Shown here in pieces: positions 51,746 to 61,831 of a stretch of DNA of 64,000 nucleotides. The translations under genes and the position numbers were made by a program. The notes under the pieces are model-generated. The model was not told the origin of the DNA. It saw only the letters and a program-made list of their open reading frames with translations, and did no database searches. Origin of the DNA: JBBSOK01 sp965219125 (GTDB lineage Bacteria; Bacteroidota; Bacteroidia; Flavobacteriales; Flavobacteriaceae); the NCBI GenBank assembly GCA_965219125.1, contig CBDCMO010000001.1, forward strand, positions 372,001 to 436,000, in the 5' to 3' direction. Positions within the stretch are counted from its first letter, which is position 1, and each line of letters begins with the position of its first letter.

Positions 51746-51982
51746 ATGAAAAAATATACGATTCATTTTATAGTAATTGCAATAGTTACAGGATTAATCG
51801 GCTTTTCTGGATTTGATATTCCTGGGATTTCCGCCTTTAGGGTTATTAGTTTAATTGCCTTCATTTTTATATTTATTTCCTGTTTAGATGCGGTATTATT
51901 AGTTAGAAAAAATAGGCGAGATTCAAAAACTGAAGTTAAAGGAGTTGAAAATCTTGAACTACCTAAAGAGGAAATTTTATAA
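51746..51982 (+). CDS. Small membrane protein (DUF1328-like)
   Basis: 78 residues: two hydrophobic segments (about 5-22 and 32-52), the second flanked by a Lys/Arg-rich end and a charged tail. FIVIAIVTGLIGFSGFDIPGISAFRVISLIAFIFIF resembles the DUF1328 (YtjA) pattern. Family assignment is tentative; function unknown. Confidence 0.55.
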   Translation: MKKYTIHFIVIAIVTGLIGFSGFDIPGISAFRVISLIAFIFIFISCLDAVLLVRKNRRDSKTEVKGVENLELPKEEIL

Positions 51983-52092
51983 AATTTAATTATAGGCAAA
52001 TTGCTTACCATTTTAAAAATAACGTTGCTTACTGTTTTAATCCAATAAATTAAACGATATCATTTTTTACCAATTATACAAAAGTTTAATTT

Positions 52093-53313
52093 CTATTGAA
52101 TTGCAGTTATTTTGTTTTTCAACAAGTTATGAAGCCAAATTGCCAATATTCCTACACATAATAAAAAAATTGCCATAACGTACCAAGTAATATTAAATCC
52201 GAAACTTTCTACTAGATTCATTCCGCTTTTATGGCCAAAAATGTGTGCCAAAGAAAACCCCATACTATACATTCCCATATAATTTCCTTTTCTACCTTTT
52301 GGCGCCATTTCTAAAGCCAACGCGTTTGAAAATGGAAAACCTATCATTTCCCCCAATGTCATTAACAGCATTCCGAGTACTAAAAAACCATTCCAACTTC
52401 CTAAATTCAAAACTAAAAAGCTAAGTGCCAAGAAAATCAACCCCCAGAACATCGCCATTGATTTGCTTATATTTTTACGTTCCAACCACGTAATTAAAGG
52501 CATTTCAAAAATTACGATGGTTGCGCCATTTATAAAAAGTAACCAACCAATTAAATCTTCAGTTAAAAAATGGGCTTTTTCGTAATAAAGGGTTACCACT
52601 GAAAAATATTGCACAAAGCACAAACTATTCGCCACCATTATTATAAAAAATAATATGAAAATCTTATTTCTAAAAACAGGAATTCCTTCTTTTACTATTG
52701 AAATTTTTGGAATTATTGTTTTCGCTTTTTTAGGCTTCAGCAGAATAAAAAGTAACATTGAAGCAAGTACACACGTAATCCCATCTATCCAAAAGATGGA
52801 TTTATAACCAATTGTTGCAATTATAATTCCACCGATTAATGGTCCAATTGAAAAACCTAAATTTATTGCCAGCCGTATTAATGTAATGCTTCTGGTTACA
52901 TTTCCAGGTTTGCTATACGTTTCGGCAGCCACGAAAATGGCAGGTCTGTATGCATCTGCCATTAGTATTAGTGTAAATACACCAATGCAAAAACCATAAA
53001 ATGTATCTATGAATTGTAAGAATATAAAACCAATTCCGCCCAAAATTAGGCTACTGATTATTACTTTGTAAAAACCGATAATGTCGGTAAGTTTTCCGCC
53101 AATCCAAGTTCCAATTAAAGAGCCCAAACCAAAACAGGTCATAATCCAACCTACTTGCGAAAGCGTAAAACCTTTTGAATTTACCAAATAAAGAGATAAA
53201 AAAGGTATAACCATTGCCCCAGCTCGGTTAATGAACGTAACAAAAGAAAGCAACCAAATTTCACGGGAAAGTCCTTGGAAACTCTTTTTATAGTTTTGGT
53301 AGAGCGATTTCAT
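52093..53313 (-). CDS. MFS transporter, drug-efflux-like
   Basis: 406 residues with twelve predicted membrane helices. The MFS motif A appears in the loop between helices 2 and 3 (GSLIGTWIGGKLTDIIGFYKVI), and a motif C-like glycine/proline-rich sequence is in helix 5 (RLAINLGFSIGPLIGGII), typical of antiporters exporting small molecules. Substrate unknown. Likely a single gene. Confidence 0.85.
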   Translation of the reverse strand: MKSLYQNYKKSFQGLSREIWLLSFVTFINRAGAMVIPFLSLYLVNSKGFTLSQVGWIMTCFGLGSLIGTWIGGKLTDIIGFYKVIISSLILGGIGFIFLQFIDTFYGFCIGVFTLILMADAYRPAIFVAAETYSKPGNVTRSITLIRLAINLGFSIGPLIGGIIIATIGYKSIFWIDGITCVLASMLLFILLKPKKAKTIIPKISIVKEGIPVFRNKIFILFFIIMVANSLCFVQYFSVVTLYYEKAHFLTEDLIGWLLFINGATIVIFEMPLITWLERKNISKSMAMFWGLIFLALSFLVLNLGSWNGFLVLGMLLMTLGEMIGFPFSNALALEMAPKGRKGNYMGMYSMGFSLAHIFGHKSGMNLVESFGFNITWYVMAIFLLCVGILAIWLHNLLKNKITAIQ

Positions 53314-53398
53314 TGAAAGTTTAGAGTAGTTGAAGGAATTAGTAATTCAACTATAAATTGTTGCTGAAGGGGTTAAAATGAAAATTAATTTGAAAAAA

Positions 53399-53770
53399 TT
53401 ACACCAATTTTACAATCCACATTCCTAAGAAAACAGCGGCAAAGCCTAGAACAAAACTTGCAATTGTGTAGAGTGCGAAGTTCATAAAATCGCCGGTTTT
53501 TAAGAATACGTGGTTTTCATAAGCGAAGGTTGAAAAGGTTGTAAACCCACCGCAAAAACCCGTTGCCAAAAATAAAACGGTATCTTGGGAAAGCGTATTA
53601 TTTTTTAAAGCAAAACCTAAGATAGTACCTATCAACAAACTGCCAATTATGTTTGCGGTAAAGGTGCCGTATGGAATTCCGGATTGCGAACTGTTCAAGT
53701 TTATGCCAACCCAATACCGTAACACGCTACCTAAACCGCCACCCAAAAATATGAGAAGAAAATTCTTCAT
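53399..53770 (-). CDS. crcB: Fluoride channel CrcB (Fluc)
   Basis: 123 residues, four membrane helices. Conserved motifs: GGGLGSVLRYWVG, GTFTANIIGSLLIGTILG and GFCGGFTTFSTFAYE (the Phe-box and Na+-site region of Fluc). Exports fluoride as a dual-topology dimer. Its ATG directly follows the stop codon of the upstream SRPBCC gene with no gap, so the two are one transcription unit. No fluoride riboswitch was recognised upstream of that unit. Confidence 0.95.
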   Translation of the reverse strand: MKNFLLIFLGGGLGSVLRYWVGINLNSSQSGIPYGTFTANIIGSLLIGTILGFALKNNTLSQDTVLFLATGFCGGFTTFSTFAYENHVFLKTGDFMNFALYTIASFVLGFAAVFLGMWIVKLV

Positions 53771-54844
53771 TTAATTTATTGGCAAGTTGATTTTGGTTAG
53801 TTCAGGCTCTATTTCTGGTTGTAATGGTATGTAAATTTCGGTAACCCATTCTGCTGGATTTTTTGTGTCGGCATCATTTGTTTTATAAACCTCAAATATA
53901 TTTTTTGAGGGATCTGCATTTATATTATTTTTCGAAACATATTCCCGTGCCTTTCTGTACGCTTCCGGCAAATTTGAGTAATCTCCTTTCAAAGTCGTTT
54001 TTAACGTGCTTTGCGGTTGCATAAACCCACATAAAACGGGGCTTCCTTCCGGCGTTAAAACTTGTTCCTTAATTGGTACACAAGCAGAAAATATTGCTGA
54101 TTGTGTAGTTTCATCAATACTATTATAAATGCTAAAAGGTTTTCCTGCCGCAGTCAAACCATTTTGACTCACGTAGCTCAAAACTTGGTTAAGCATGGGT
54201 TGTGTTTTTTTATTTATCTCACTCAATTTTGCCGCGGTAGTTACATACATATAATAACCTCCACCATATTGGGTAATTCCATCAACATTTATGGCGTATG
54301 CTTTCATATCATCAACCACTACTTTGTTCAAATTGGTAAGCCCTTTTTTAAAGATTTCGTGCATTTGAGCTTTAAAATCTGTTCCGCTTACCGCAAAATA
54401 AATTTTATCCATAAAAGAATGTTCACCCTTTACGCCCCAAGTTACATTGGTATTATTGTTTTCGGCTTCATCAAAATTCCAATAAACAGTGCTTTTACTT
54501 TTACCCATTTGGGATTTAAAAGTTAGCTCTTGTTCCATTTCTTTATTTGGAATTACTTTGGTGGTTGTCATACTTCCATCCATTTCGCCATCCCAAGAAT
54601 AGCTTGCACCTTCGCCCGAGGTTTTTTCAGCATATGTAAATGTCATCGTGCTATCTTCTTCTTTCCACGGCCCCCAAATTTCCCAACTTTTTAGGTCATT
54701 TACTTTACTAAAAACTACTTCATTAGGCGCATTAACAATTGCAGTGTCCGTAATATCGTAAGCTCCGTCCTGCGTTCCAAAATAGACTGCTGCACCAATT
54801 ATGATGATTAAAATTAAAAAGAAAAGATATTTTATAATTTTCAT
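53771..54844 (-). CDS. SRPBCC / GyrI-like ligand-binding protein, membrane-anchored
   Basis: 357 residues. One N-terminal membrane helix (YLFFLILIIIIGAAVYF), then a SRPBCC (Bet v 1-like) domain at about 30-180 (VNAPNEVVFSKVNDLKSWEIWGPWKEED) and a GyrI-like/AraC effector-binding domain at about 200-350 (YGGGYYMYVTTAAKLSEI...WVTEIYIPLQP). Both fold types bind small hydrophobic ligands. Role unknown; coupled with crcB. Confidence 0.82.
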   Translation of the reverse strand: MKIIKYLFFLILIIIIGAAVYFGTQDGAYDITDTAIVNAPNEVVFSKVNDLKSWEIWGPWKEEDSTMTFTYAEKTSGEGASYSWDGEMDGSMTTTKVIPNKEMEQELTFKSQMGKSKSTVYWNFDEAENNNTNVTWGVKGEHSFMDKIYFAVSGTDFKAQMHEIFKKGLTNLNKVVVDDMKAYAINVDGITQYGGGYYMYVTTAAKLSEINKKTQPMLNQVLSYVSQNGLTAAGKPFSIYNSIDETTQSAIFSACVPIKEQVLTPEGSPVLCGFMQPQSTLKTTLKGDYSNLPEAYRKAREYVSKNNINADPSKNIFEVYKTNDADTKNPAEWVTEIYIPLQPEIEPELTKINLPIN

Positions 54845-54988
54845 TGGGAAGTTCTTCTATTATTGCGCCGCTAAGATAGTGTTTTTTGAGATTCTATATG
54901 TTTTAGAAATTAGTTAAGCCAATTATTCCTTTGGTCAAACACTAAAATTCTTATAAAACGCAGTTTATTTTCAGACAAAATAAATTAT

Positions 54989-54996
54989 TACATTTG
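54989..54996 (+). promoter_or_regulatory. -7 promoter element for M49 peptidase
   Basis: TACATTTG matches TAnnTTTG, 24 bp before the ATG at 55021. Confidence 0.55.
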
Positions 54997-55020
54997 TGAA
55001 AATATAAAATATAGAGAATA

Positions 55021-57051
55021 ATGAAAAAATCAATTTTACTCACTACGTTACTGTTTTGCGCAATTAGTTTTTCCTGTGTGGCACAAAAACCTGCTAAATC
55101 AGAAAAAATGTCTGATGATGTTAGCTTCGATTACAGTGTTGAGCAGTTCGGTGATATTAAAATATTGCGTTACCAAATTCCAAGTTGGAACGATCTTACG
55201 TTAAAAGAGCAAAAATTGGTTTATTACCTAACGCAAGCGGGACTTGCAGGACGCGATATTATGTGGGAGCAAAATTACCGCCACAATCTAGAAATTAGAA
55301 ATGCCTTCGAAAATATTTATACCAATTATAAAGGTGATAAAAATTCCGAAGATTGGAAAAATTTTGAACTGTATCTAAAAAAGGTCTGGTTTAGCAACGG
55401 TATTCACCATCATTACAGCAATGATAAAATGAAGCCAGCATTTTCTGCAGCTTATTTAAAGACTTTATTGTCTGAAACCAATTCAGTTTTAGAAGGTGAA
55501 GCTTTTGATGTTTTGTTCAATGATAAGGATTCTAAAAAAGTGAATTTGGCAAAAGGTGTTGATAATGTTGCTCAAAGTGCGGTTAACTTTTACGGACCGG
55601 ACGTTACCAATAAAGATGTAGCCGAATTTTATACAAAAATGAAATCTCCAGATTCTACAAAACCACTTTCGTATGGTTTAAACAGTAAATTGGTGAAAGA
55701 AAATGGACAGTTAAAAGAATTAGTTTACAAAAGCGGTGGACTTTACGGCGCTGCGATAGATAAAGTAATTGAATGGTTGGAAAAAGCAAAAGGCGTTGCT
55801 GAAAATCCAGCGCAAGCCGATGCTTTGGGATTATTGATTAAATATTACCAAACGGGAGATTTACAAACTTGGGACGATTACAACGTAGCGTGGACAGCAG
55901 CTACTGAAGGAAATATAGATTATATAAACAGTTTTATAGAAGTTTATAACGATCCGTTAGGTTATCGCGGTTCGTATGAAAGTGTGGTACAAATTAAAGA
56001 TTTTGATATGTCCGAAAAGATGTCGGTGCTTTCAAAAAATGCACAATGGTTTGAAGATAATTCACCATTAATGCCTGAACATAAAAAGAAAAACGTGGTA
56101 GGCGTAACCTATAAAGTTGTAAATGTAGCTGGCGAAGCGGGAGATTCCTCCCCAAGTACACCAATTGGCGTAAACCTGCCAAATGCAAACTGGATTCGTG
56201 CTTCCGTTGGAAGTAAATCTGTGAGTTTAGGAAACATTATTGAATCTTATAATAATTCGTCAAGTTCGGGAAGATTAAAAGAATTTGTAAATGATGAAAC
56301 AGAATTACAACTTGAAGAAAAATACGGTGAAATTGGGGATAAATTACATACAGCTTTACACGAAGTTATTGGGCACGCGTCCGGACAACTTAATCCTGGC
56401 GTTGGTGAAACAAAGGAAACCTTAAAAAATTACGCCTCGACGTTGGAAGAAGGCCGTGCAGATCTAGTTGGCCTTTACTATTTATACAATCCGAAATTGC
56501 AAGAACTTGGTTTGGTTGACGATTGGAAGAATGTTGGAATGGCAGCTTACGACGGCTATATTAGAAATGGAATGATGACGCAATTAATACGTTTGAATTT
56601 AGGAGACGATGTTGAAGAAGCGCATATGCGAAACCGCCAATGGGTTTCATCTTGGGCTTTTGAACACGGTAAAAAAGATAATGTTATCGAAAAGATTACA
56701 CGAGATGGTAAAACCTACTATAACATTAATGATTATGAAAAATTGCACGAACTTTTTGGGCAGTTACTTAGGGAAACGCAGCGTATAAAAAGTGAAGGAG
56801 ATTACGCAGCGGTAGAAGCTTTGGTAGAAGATTACGGCGTAAAGGTAGATCAAAAATTACACGCTGAAATATTGGAGCGGAACAAACAATTTACGGCCGC
56901 GCCTTATAGCGGATTCGTAAATCCTGTAATCGTACCAAAAATGAACGATGCTGGTGAAATTGAAAGTTTTAAAGTAGATCAGCCAAAAACTTTTGAAGAG
57001 CAAATGCTTATGTATTCTAAGAATTACGGATTTCTTTCAACTAATCATTGA
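55021..57051 (+). CDS. M49-family (dipeptidyl peptidase III) metallopeptidase
   Basis: 676 residues. The M49 zinc motif HEVIGH (about 447-452) and second ligand motif EEGRADLVG (about 475) are both intact. Removes dipeptides from the N-terminus of short peptides. An N-terminal hydrophobic stretch with FSC near residue 19 suggests a lipoprotein or exported enzyme, unlike the cytoplasmic eukaryotic DPP III. The bulk (YDVAWTAATEGN-like, IDYINSFIEVYNDPLGYRGSYE) matches Bacteroidota homologues. Confidence 0.9.
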   Translation: MKKSILLTTLLFCAISFSCVAQKPAKSEKMSDDVSFDYSVEQFGDIKILRYQIPSWNDLTLKEQKLVYYLTQAGLAGRDIMWEQNYRHNLEIRNAFENIYTNYKGDKNSEDWKNFELYLKKVWFSNGIHHHYSNDKMKPAFSAAYLKTLLSETNSVLEGEAFDVLFNDKDSKKVNLAKGVDNVAQSAVNFYGPDVTNKDVAEFYTKMKSPDSTKPLSYGLNSKLVKENGQLKELVYKSGGLYGAAIDKVIEWLEKAKGVAENPAQADALGLLIKYYQTGDLQTWDDYNVAWTAATEGNIDYINSFIEVYNDPLGYRGSYESVVQIKDFDMSEKMSVLSKNAQWFEDNSPLMPEHKKKNVVGVTYKVVNVAGEAGDSSPSTPIGVNLPNANWIRASVGSKSVSLGNIIESYNNSSSSGRLKEFVNDETELQLEEKYGEIGDKLHTALHEVIGHASGQLNPGVGETKETLKNYASTLEEGRADLVGLYYLYNPKLQELGLVDDWKNVGMAAYDGYIRNGMMTQLIRLNLGDDVEEAHMRNRQWVSSWAFEHGKKDNVIEKITRDGKTYYNINDYEKLHELFGQLLRETQRIKSEGDYAAVEALVEDYGVKVDQKLHAEILERNKQFTAAPYSGFVNPVIVPKMNDAGEIESFKVDQPKTFEEQMLMYSKNYGFLSTNH

Positions 57052-57068
57052 GCATTACTTGTTTTCAG

Positions 57069-57108
57069 TTTATTCCTAAATAATCAGTACTGATTATTTA
57101 GGAATAAA
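57069..57108. repeat. Perfect 40-bp palindrome
   Basis: TTTATTCCTAAATAATCAGT followed by its exact complement, with no loop. It lies 17 bp after the M49 stop codon and may end that transcript, although no T tract follows. It contains TCCTAAATAATC, 12 bases identical to the end of the IS3 element. Confidence 0.85.
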
Positions 57109-57280
57109 TATTAATATAGTGTGTTTTTTTAGTTTAAAGTTTGACTTTCAAGGTTTGCTAAAAGGTTATAAAAGAGCGCTTTTGGCCCCCAATATAATTT
57201 GTCCATTTTAGCCTATAAATGCTGATTTTTATTGAAAATATAATTGAAAAAAATCTAATTTTCCAATAAATTAGTACAAA

Positions 57281-57606
57281 CTATCTTTTTGCCTTTCTAC
57301 GAACAATTAAAGCAACCAAAGCACTTGTGACTATGCCGGCACCTAACGCACCTATTGCCGTAAGATATAAGATTGAAGATGAAAATTTTCAACAGTTTCC
57401 TCACTAGTTTAAATGAGATTATCTACGGAGTAGGCTATTATATTACCAAAATACAAAGGCGCTATATATTCTTGTGAAAGATATTGTGTTATTGGTGAAA
57501 GTAGCGCTATAAATATACATAACAAACATCCCGGGCCAAAAGCTTGTAGCCACGTTATAGATCCATTAAAATGACGGGATCTCTTTTCTTTCAAAGCAAT
57601 ATTTTA
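57281..57606 (-). pseudogene. DUF4199 pseudogene
   Basis: On the minus strand, translations in two frames match the intact DUF4199 protein at 61832-62308: first RSRHFNGSITWLQAFGPGCL...YSVDNLI, stop, then, after a frameshift, LYLTAIGALGAGIVTSALVALIVRR. The N-terminal half is missing. A decayed duplicate. Confidence 0.85.
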
Positions 57607-57615
57607 CATTCAAAA

Positions 57616-57651
57616 AATAGTCCCTTTTTAATTAATTAAAAAGGGACTATT
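57616..57651. terminator. 36-bp palindromic terminator
   Basis: AATAGTCCCTTTTTAATT followed by its exact complement; on the minus strand, 26 bp after the stop of the T9SS gene. Symmetric, so may act in both directions. Confidence 0.88.
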
Positions 57652-57677
57652 AAGCTAAAATTGGGGGATACTATTAT

Positions 57678-58973
57678 TTACTCTTTGATAATTTTGAATG
57701 TTTCTGCGCCTGAATCTGTTTGAACATTTACAAAATAAATACCACTAGAAACTGCTGAAAAATTTACTTCGGTAGGATTATTCTGTACAACTATATTTTC
57801 GATTTTTTGTCCAGTTATATTTGTAATATTCACACCTTCAATTCTATTTGGTGATGTGATGTTAAGCATATCTTTAACAGGGTTTGGATAAAATGAAACT
57901 TCAGCTTGAGCGATGTTGTCTGTGCCTAAAATTCTGTTATCTAAATTAACTATCCAACCTTCTGCGAAAATTGGCGGTCCATTTACCCAGCCTACTACAA
58001 AGTTACCATCTGGAGAAATGGAATATCCTGTACCTAATTTTCCATCATTTGTATCAATTGTTACTCCTAAATCTGCAAGTACATCTTTAAGAAATAAGGG
58101 TTGAGGACCTAAATCTGGATGATATATAATTGCTTCTCTGTCACCAAAGTCTAATGTGGCATATCCAATTGCTATCCCATTTTCAGAAATACTTGAAAAA
58201 ACAGCTCTTTCTGCACCTCCTGGATTTTCGAAAGTTGTAAAGGTGTTGGTATTTAAGTCATAGATAAAAGGATTGAAATCAAAAGTTCCAACCATTATGT
58301 TAGATGAATTTATATCGCTTACAAAGTTATCTGATGAGATTGTAGGCAATGTCCCTTCAGGTATTGTGTGTATTATTTGATCCGTAGATATGTATGCTGG
58401 CACTCGGAAAGTACCACCATTATTTGGTTGGTCTAACCATCCACCAACAATACCATTATTGTTTACAGTATATCCTGCCACAACTTCTCCACCGGCATCA
58501 AATATTTCACTTAGTATATTTGTTTCAGTATCATAATAAAATATTCCATAATCGCAACACCCTTTAGACATTTGCCCAACTACGTATTTACTATTTGGTG
58601 AAATATTATAGGTTACAAAACCAGACTCTGCTGGGTCAGCATCTGGAAACCAACCGATCGGGTTCCAAGTTCCATTTTTCTTGTAAGCAGGTTGGTATAT
58701 GCCATTTGCTTCGTCTAAAAACATTTCGCCTGCCGCATCGCCATTGTTATTGATAGATACTAAGCCAGTAGCTTCGGGTTCTACATCAGTTAATGCGTCA
58801 GTTGAAAAATCATAATACTGTGTTTGTGTCACACCGATACCGTTATCATTTACATCATTAAAACGGGTGCCAAAACCTGTAAGCAATTTAAATTCTACTT
58901 GAGCTGTGGCAATAGTAGAAGTTGCCAACAAACATGCAATTGCAAAAGTTTTGATTAAAGTAATTCTTTTCAT
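57678..58973 (-). CDS. Secreted HAF-repeat-like protein with T9SS sorting domain
   Basis: 431 residues; signal peptide ending IATAQ. The passenger (to ~350) shows repeats around a G-x-S-x-N/D-x-x-G-V-x-V-G-x pattern: INNNGDAAGEMF, ISPNSKYVVGQM, VNNNGIVGGWL, ISENGIAIGYA, ISPDGNFVVGWV. This fits extracellular HAF/PEP-CTERM-like beta-propeller repeats. The last ~75 residues are a T9SS sorting domain: VSFYPNPVKDMLNITSP, GVNITNITGQKI, SSGIYFVNV, ETFKIIKE. Confidence 0.83.
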   Translation of the reverse strand: MKRITLIKTFAIACLLATSTIATAQVEFKLLTGFGTRFNDVNDNGIGVTQTQYYDFSTDALTDVEPEATGLVSINNNGDAAGEMFLDEANGIYQPAYKKNGTWNPIGWFPDADPAESGFVTYNISPNSKYVVGQMSKGCCDYGIFYYDTETNILSEIFDAGGEVVAGYTVNNNGIVGGWLDQPNNGGTFRVPAYISTDQIIHTIPEGTLPTISSDNFVSDINSSNIMVGTFDFNPFIYDLNTNTFTTFENPGGAERAVFSSISENGIAIGYATLDFGDREAIIYHPDLGPQPLFLKDVLADLGVTIDTNDGKLGTGYSISPDGNFVVGWVNGPPIFAEGWIVNLDNRILGTDNIAQAEVSFYPNPVKDMLNITSPNRIEGVNITNITGQKIENIVVQNNPTEVNFSAVSSGIYFVNVQTDSGAETFKIIKE

Positions 58974-59137
58974 CTTTCTTAAATTTTAATTAATATGGGA
59001 TAAAAGTATATTATTATTCAATATTTAAAAAGAGTTGTACTTGCGGAATTCCCGAAAATAGAAAGAGTTAAAAATTTAAATAGCTGTAATACAGACAATT
59101 AAAATTATAAAGATTTGTTTTTCCTTTAGCTACAATA

Positions 59138-60271
59138 TTACTTCAGGCTTTGTGTTAGTCGCTTTATTTTCTTTTCAAATTTGAAAAAATCTCTAATTAT
59201 TATAAAAATTATGAGCAGGATTAGAATTGAAACAGAAACTAGTATCCAAAAATAAGTTTGTTCTATTTTAGTTCTTTTATGGACAGCTATTTTTGCTAAA
59301 TTTACTATCGATCTATCTATTGTTTTACTTTCATTTTTAGCAATAGCATTTTGTGTAGATGTATATTTTTGTTGAAAATTTTTGTAATTGTCCAAATCTC
59401 CAATAGCTAGATAATTTTTTGAAATTGCATTATAAAGTCCTTGATGTAAAACCAAATCGCCCGCATTTTCTGAAATTTCTAAAGCATTATTTAAGGTAGC
59501 AATTGCCTTTGTAAAATTACCTTGAAGCGTGAGAACCTCTGCAAGCCCTTTCTGTGCAAAAGCAATAAGACTTTTTGCTTCAACTTGATTGGCGTATTCT
59601 ATAGAGGTTTCAAAATCTTGTTTTGCGCTGTTATAATTACCCAAGGTTATATAGCAATTGCCGCGATTGTAATAAATAATACTAACATTGGCATTCATCA
59701 TCTTATAACGCAATGTTTTTTTGAATTCTGTAATCGCCCTGTCAAAATAAGTAATTGCCACCTCACAGCTCAATTGTTCACGATAAATGAACCCGCGGGT
59801 TGCATAATTGTAGGCCAATAATTTTGGGATAGAATCCTTTTCAGAATAAGAATTTGAAAGCGCTAAAGACTTGTCTAAATAATTTATCGCCTTATCATAA
59901 ATTTTTAACTGTTGATATTGGTTGCCAATTATATTGTAAATATTAATTTTTTGATAGGCATCATTCGTTTCATCTACAAGTTCGTTGGCCTTTAAAATGT
60001 AATCCAACGCTTTTTGATTTTGTCTAAGCGCTGTATACGAACGGGAAATGATAGTTAAGGCATTGATTTTATTGGCCGCAGAAACGCTTGGCTCGTTGTA
60101 AACTTTAAGTGCAGATTGTATGGCTAAATTCGGATTTTCATAAACAAGTACATCTGCGCGGACTAAAATACTGTTGGCAGATAAAGAATCTTGGCTATAA
60201 CCAATCTTGCCAATTGCTAATGCAATTAACCAAATTAAAATGGATGAGTATGTATTGGCTCGTTTTTTCAC
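59138..60271 (-). CDS. TPR protein with C-terminal membrane helix
   Basis: 377 residues, GTG start at 60271 overlapping the upstream stop (GTGA). Signal peptide (ending IGYSQ), about six to seven tetratricopeptide repeats (for example AINYLDKSLALSNSYSE, AKQDFETSIEYANQVE, AIATLNNALEISENAGD), then one membrane helix (YFWILVSVSILILLIIFIII) and only ~25 cytoplasmic residues. Layout equals the neighbouring AraC/TPR regulator but without the DNA-binding domain, so it may modulate that protein. Confidence 0.8.
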   Translation of the reverse strand: MKKRANTYSSILIWLIALAIGKIGYSQDSLSANSILVRADVLVYENPNLAIQSALKVYNEPSVSAANKINALTIISRSYTALRQNQKALDYILKANELVDETNDAYQKINIYNIIGNQYQQLKIYDKAINYLDKSLALSNSYSEKDSIPKLLAYNYATRGFIYREQLSCEVAITYFDRAITEFKKTLRYKMMNANVSIIYYNRGNCYITLGNYNSAKQDFETSIEYANQVEAKSLIAFAQKGLAEVLTLQGNFTKAIATLNNALEISENAGDLVLHQGLYNAISKNYLAIGDLDNYKNFQQKYTSTQNAIAKNESKTIDRSIVNLAKIAVHKRTKIEQTYFWILVSVSILILLIIFIIIRDFFKFEKKIKRLTQSLK

Positions 60272-61818
60272 GAAACTTTCTGCATTTCTTTTTGTGAATT
60301 AATTATCTTAATAAAGATGCTTGGCGATATTCCGGTTACAGATTTAAAAACAGTTGTAAAAATGCTGTGAGATGAAAAACCAGTTTCTTCGGCCAAATAA
60401 CTTATTTTATAATTTAAGTAAGTAGAATCTGTTTTTAGTTTATCTGTTATATAATTAATACGAAGTTCATTTACATACGCATTAAAATTTTTGTCTTTTT
60501 GAACATTTATAATTTCTGAAAGATATTTGGTATTGGTTTCAAACTGCGAAGCCAATTGGGCTAGGGACATCTCTTTATTTAAAAATCGTTCAGAATTTTC
60601 GAACTCGAATAATTTTTTAATAATGGTATTTTCCGTTTCCTTCGGAATTGAAAGACTTTTAGCCGTTTCAGACTGAATTTCGATTTTTTCTAAAGCAGGT
60701 TTTTCACGTTTTTGAAAATAACTGATAAATCCTTTTAAGGTTTTAACTTTAGATGTGTAGTAGAATTTCAAAATAAAAAATACAAAAATTAAAATGATAA
60801 GTATTGAAACTAAAATAATAACAGTTTGGTTTAATCCGTCGGCCGAATTTTTTATTTCAATTTCCTCTTGATTGTTAATATAATTGTACGCAATATTTAC
60901 CGCATTTTGTTCTGATTGGCTTTTTTGAAGCGACAATACAATGTTTTTATTCGTGTACAATTTAAAATTTTCTAAATCATCAAGTGCAAGATAGTTAGAT
61001 GCAATAAGCTCATTGAACTTTATTTGATACTTTAAATTATTAAAAAAAATTGCAATGCGATTCGCCTCATTTAAAGTTTCGATGGATTTTTTATATTGTT
61101 TATTCAAAAAATATATATTTCCTTTTCCTAAGAGGAATAACATTTTAAGATAGTCTGTGTTTTCATATTTATTTATGAGAAGTCCGGCATTTTCGAAATA
61201 AATAGTAGCAGAATCAAGTTGAAAATTTCTGAGATGTAAATTGGCAATTTCAATATCTAAATTAGCATATTGAGAAGCTACTTTAAGTGAATCTGAAATG
61301 TTTATATTTTTTGCTTCGTAGTAAAATTCAAAGGCGTTAACGATACTATCATTGTTATAATTTTCGCTACCGTTTAATTGATAGATTGCGTATTTACGCC
61401 AATCTTCAAATAAAAGATCTTCAACAGTCCCTAATTTTTCGGCTTCTTCAATATATAAATTGGCTACAGCATCTAGGCCTATATCTTGAAATATATTTGC
61501 CAGTAAAACATTTAATTTAATCTTAGTTTTAGAAGTTACTTTATCCTTATATTCAGTTGCTTCTAAACCTTTGGAAAGGGCATTTTCATAATTTCCCTGA
61601 ATATAAAAACTTGTTGCCAAAACCAATTTTCCTTCGGCAATTTGCGATTCGTTTTTAGAAGAGCTAATAATATAATCGGCAAGTTTTTGGGCTTTCTCGG
61701 GTTGGGAATATACAATTGAATTTGCTTCGTTCAAAAAATCTTCAATTGCAGTATTCTCTTGTGCCGAGCTTTCAAAATTCAGCAAAAAGAATAATAGTAA
61801 AAGAATAAAAAAACGCAT
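60268..61818 (-). CDS. Membrane-bound AraC-family regulator with TPR sensor
   Basis: 516 residues. Signal/anchor, periplasmic TPR repeats (about 25-320: ADYIISSSKNESQIAEGKLVLA, YENALSKGLEATEY, KKSIETLNEANRIA), a membrane helix (VIILVSILIILIFVFFILKF) and a C-terminal cytoplasmic AraC-type double helix-turn-helix (MSLAQLASQFETNTKYLSEIIN...LAEETGFSSHSIFTTVFKSVTGISP). One-step signalling from envelope to DNA. In one operon with DUF4199 (13 bp before) and the TPR protein (overlapping). Confidence 0.88.
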   Translation of the reverse strand: MRFFILLLLFFLLNFESSAQENTAIEDFLNEANSIVYSQPEKAQKLADYIISSSKNESQIAEGKLVLATSFYIQGNYENALSKGLEATEYKDKVTSKTKIKLNVLLANIFQDIGLDAVANLYIEEAEKLGTVEDLLFEDWRKYAIYQLNGSENYNNDSIVNAFEFYYEAKNINISDSLKVASQYANLDIEIANLHLRNFQLDSATIYFENAGLLINKYENTDYLKMLFLLGKGNIYFLNKQYKKSIETLNEANRIAIFFNNLKYQIKFNELIASNYLALDDLENFKLYTNKNIVLSLQKSQSEQNAVNIAYNYINNQEEIEIKNSADGLNQTVIILVSILIILIFVFFILKFYYTSKVKTLKGFISYFQKREKPALEKIEIQSETAKSLSIPKETENTIIKKLFEFENSERFLNKEMSLAQLASQFETNTKYLSEIINVQKDKNFNAYVNELRINYITDKLKTDSTYLNYKISYLAEETGFSSHSIFTTVFKSVTGISPSIFIKIINSQKEMQKVS

Positions 61819-61831
61819 TATTCGTTCGTTT

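Noticed and set aside
54845..55020. Fluoride riboswitch for the crcB unit
   Set aside because: I could not find the conserved pseudoknot segments upstream of the SRPBCC-crcB unit.
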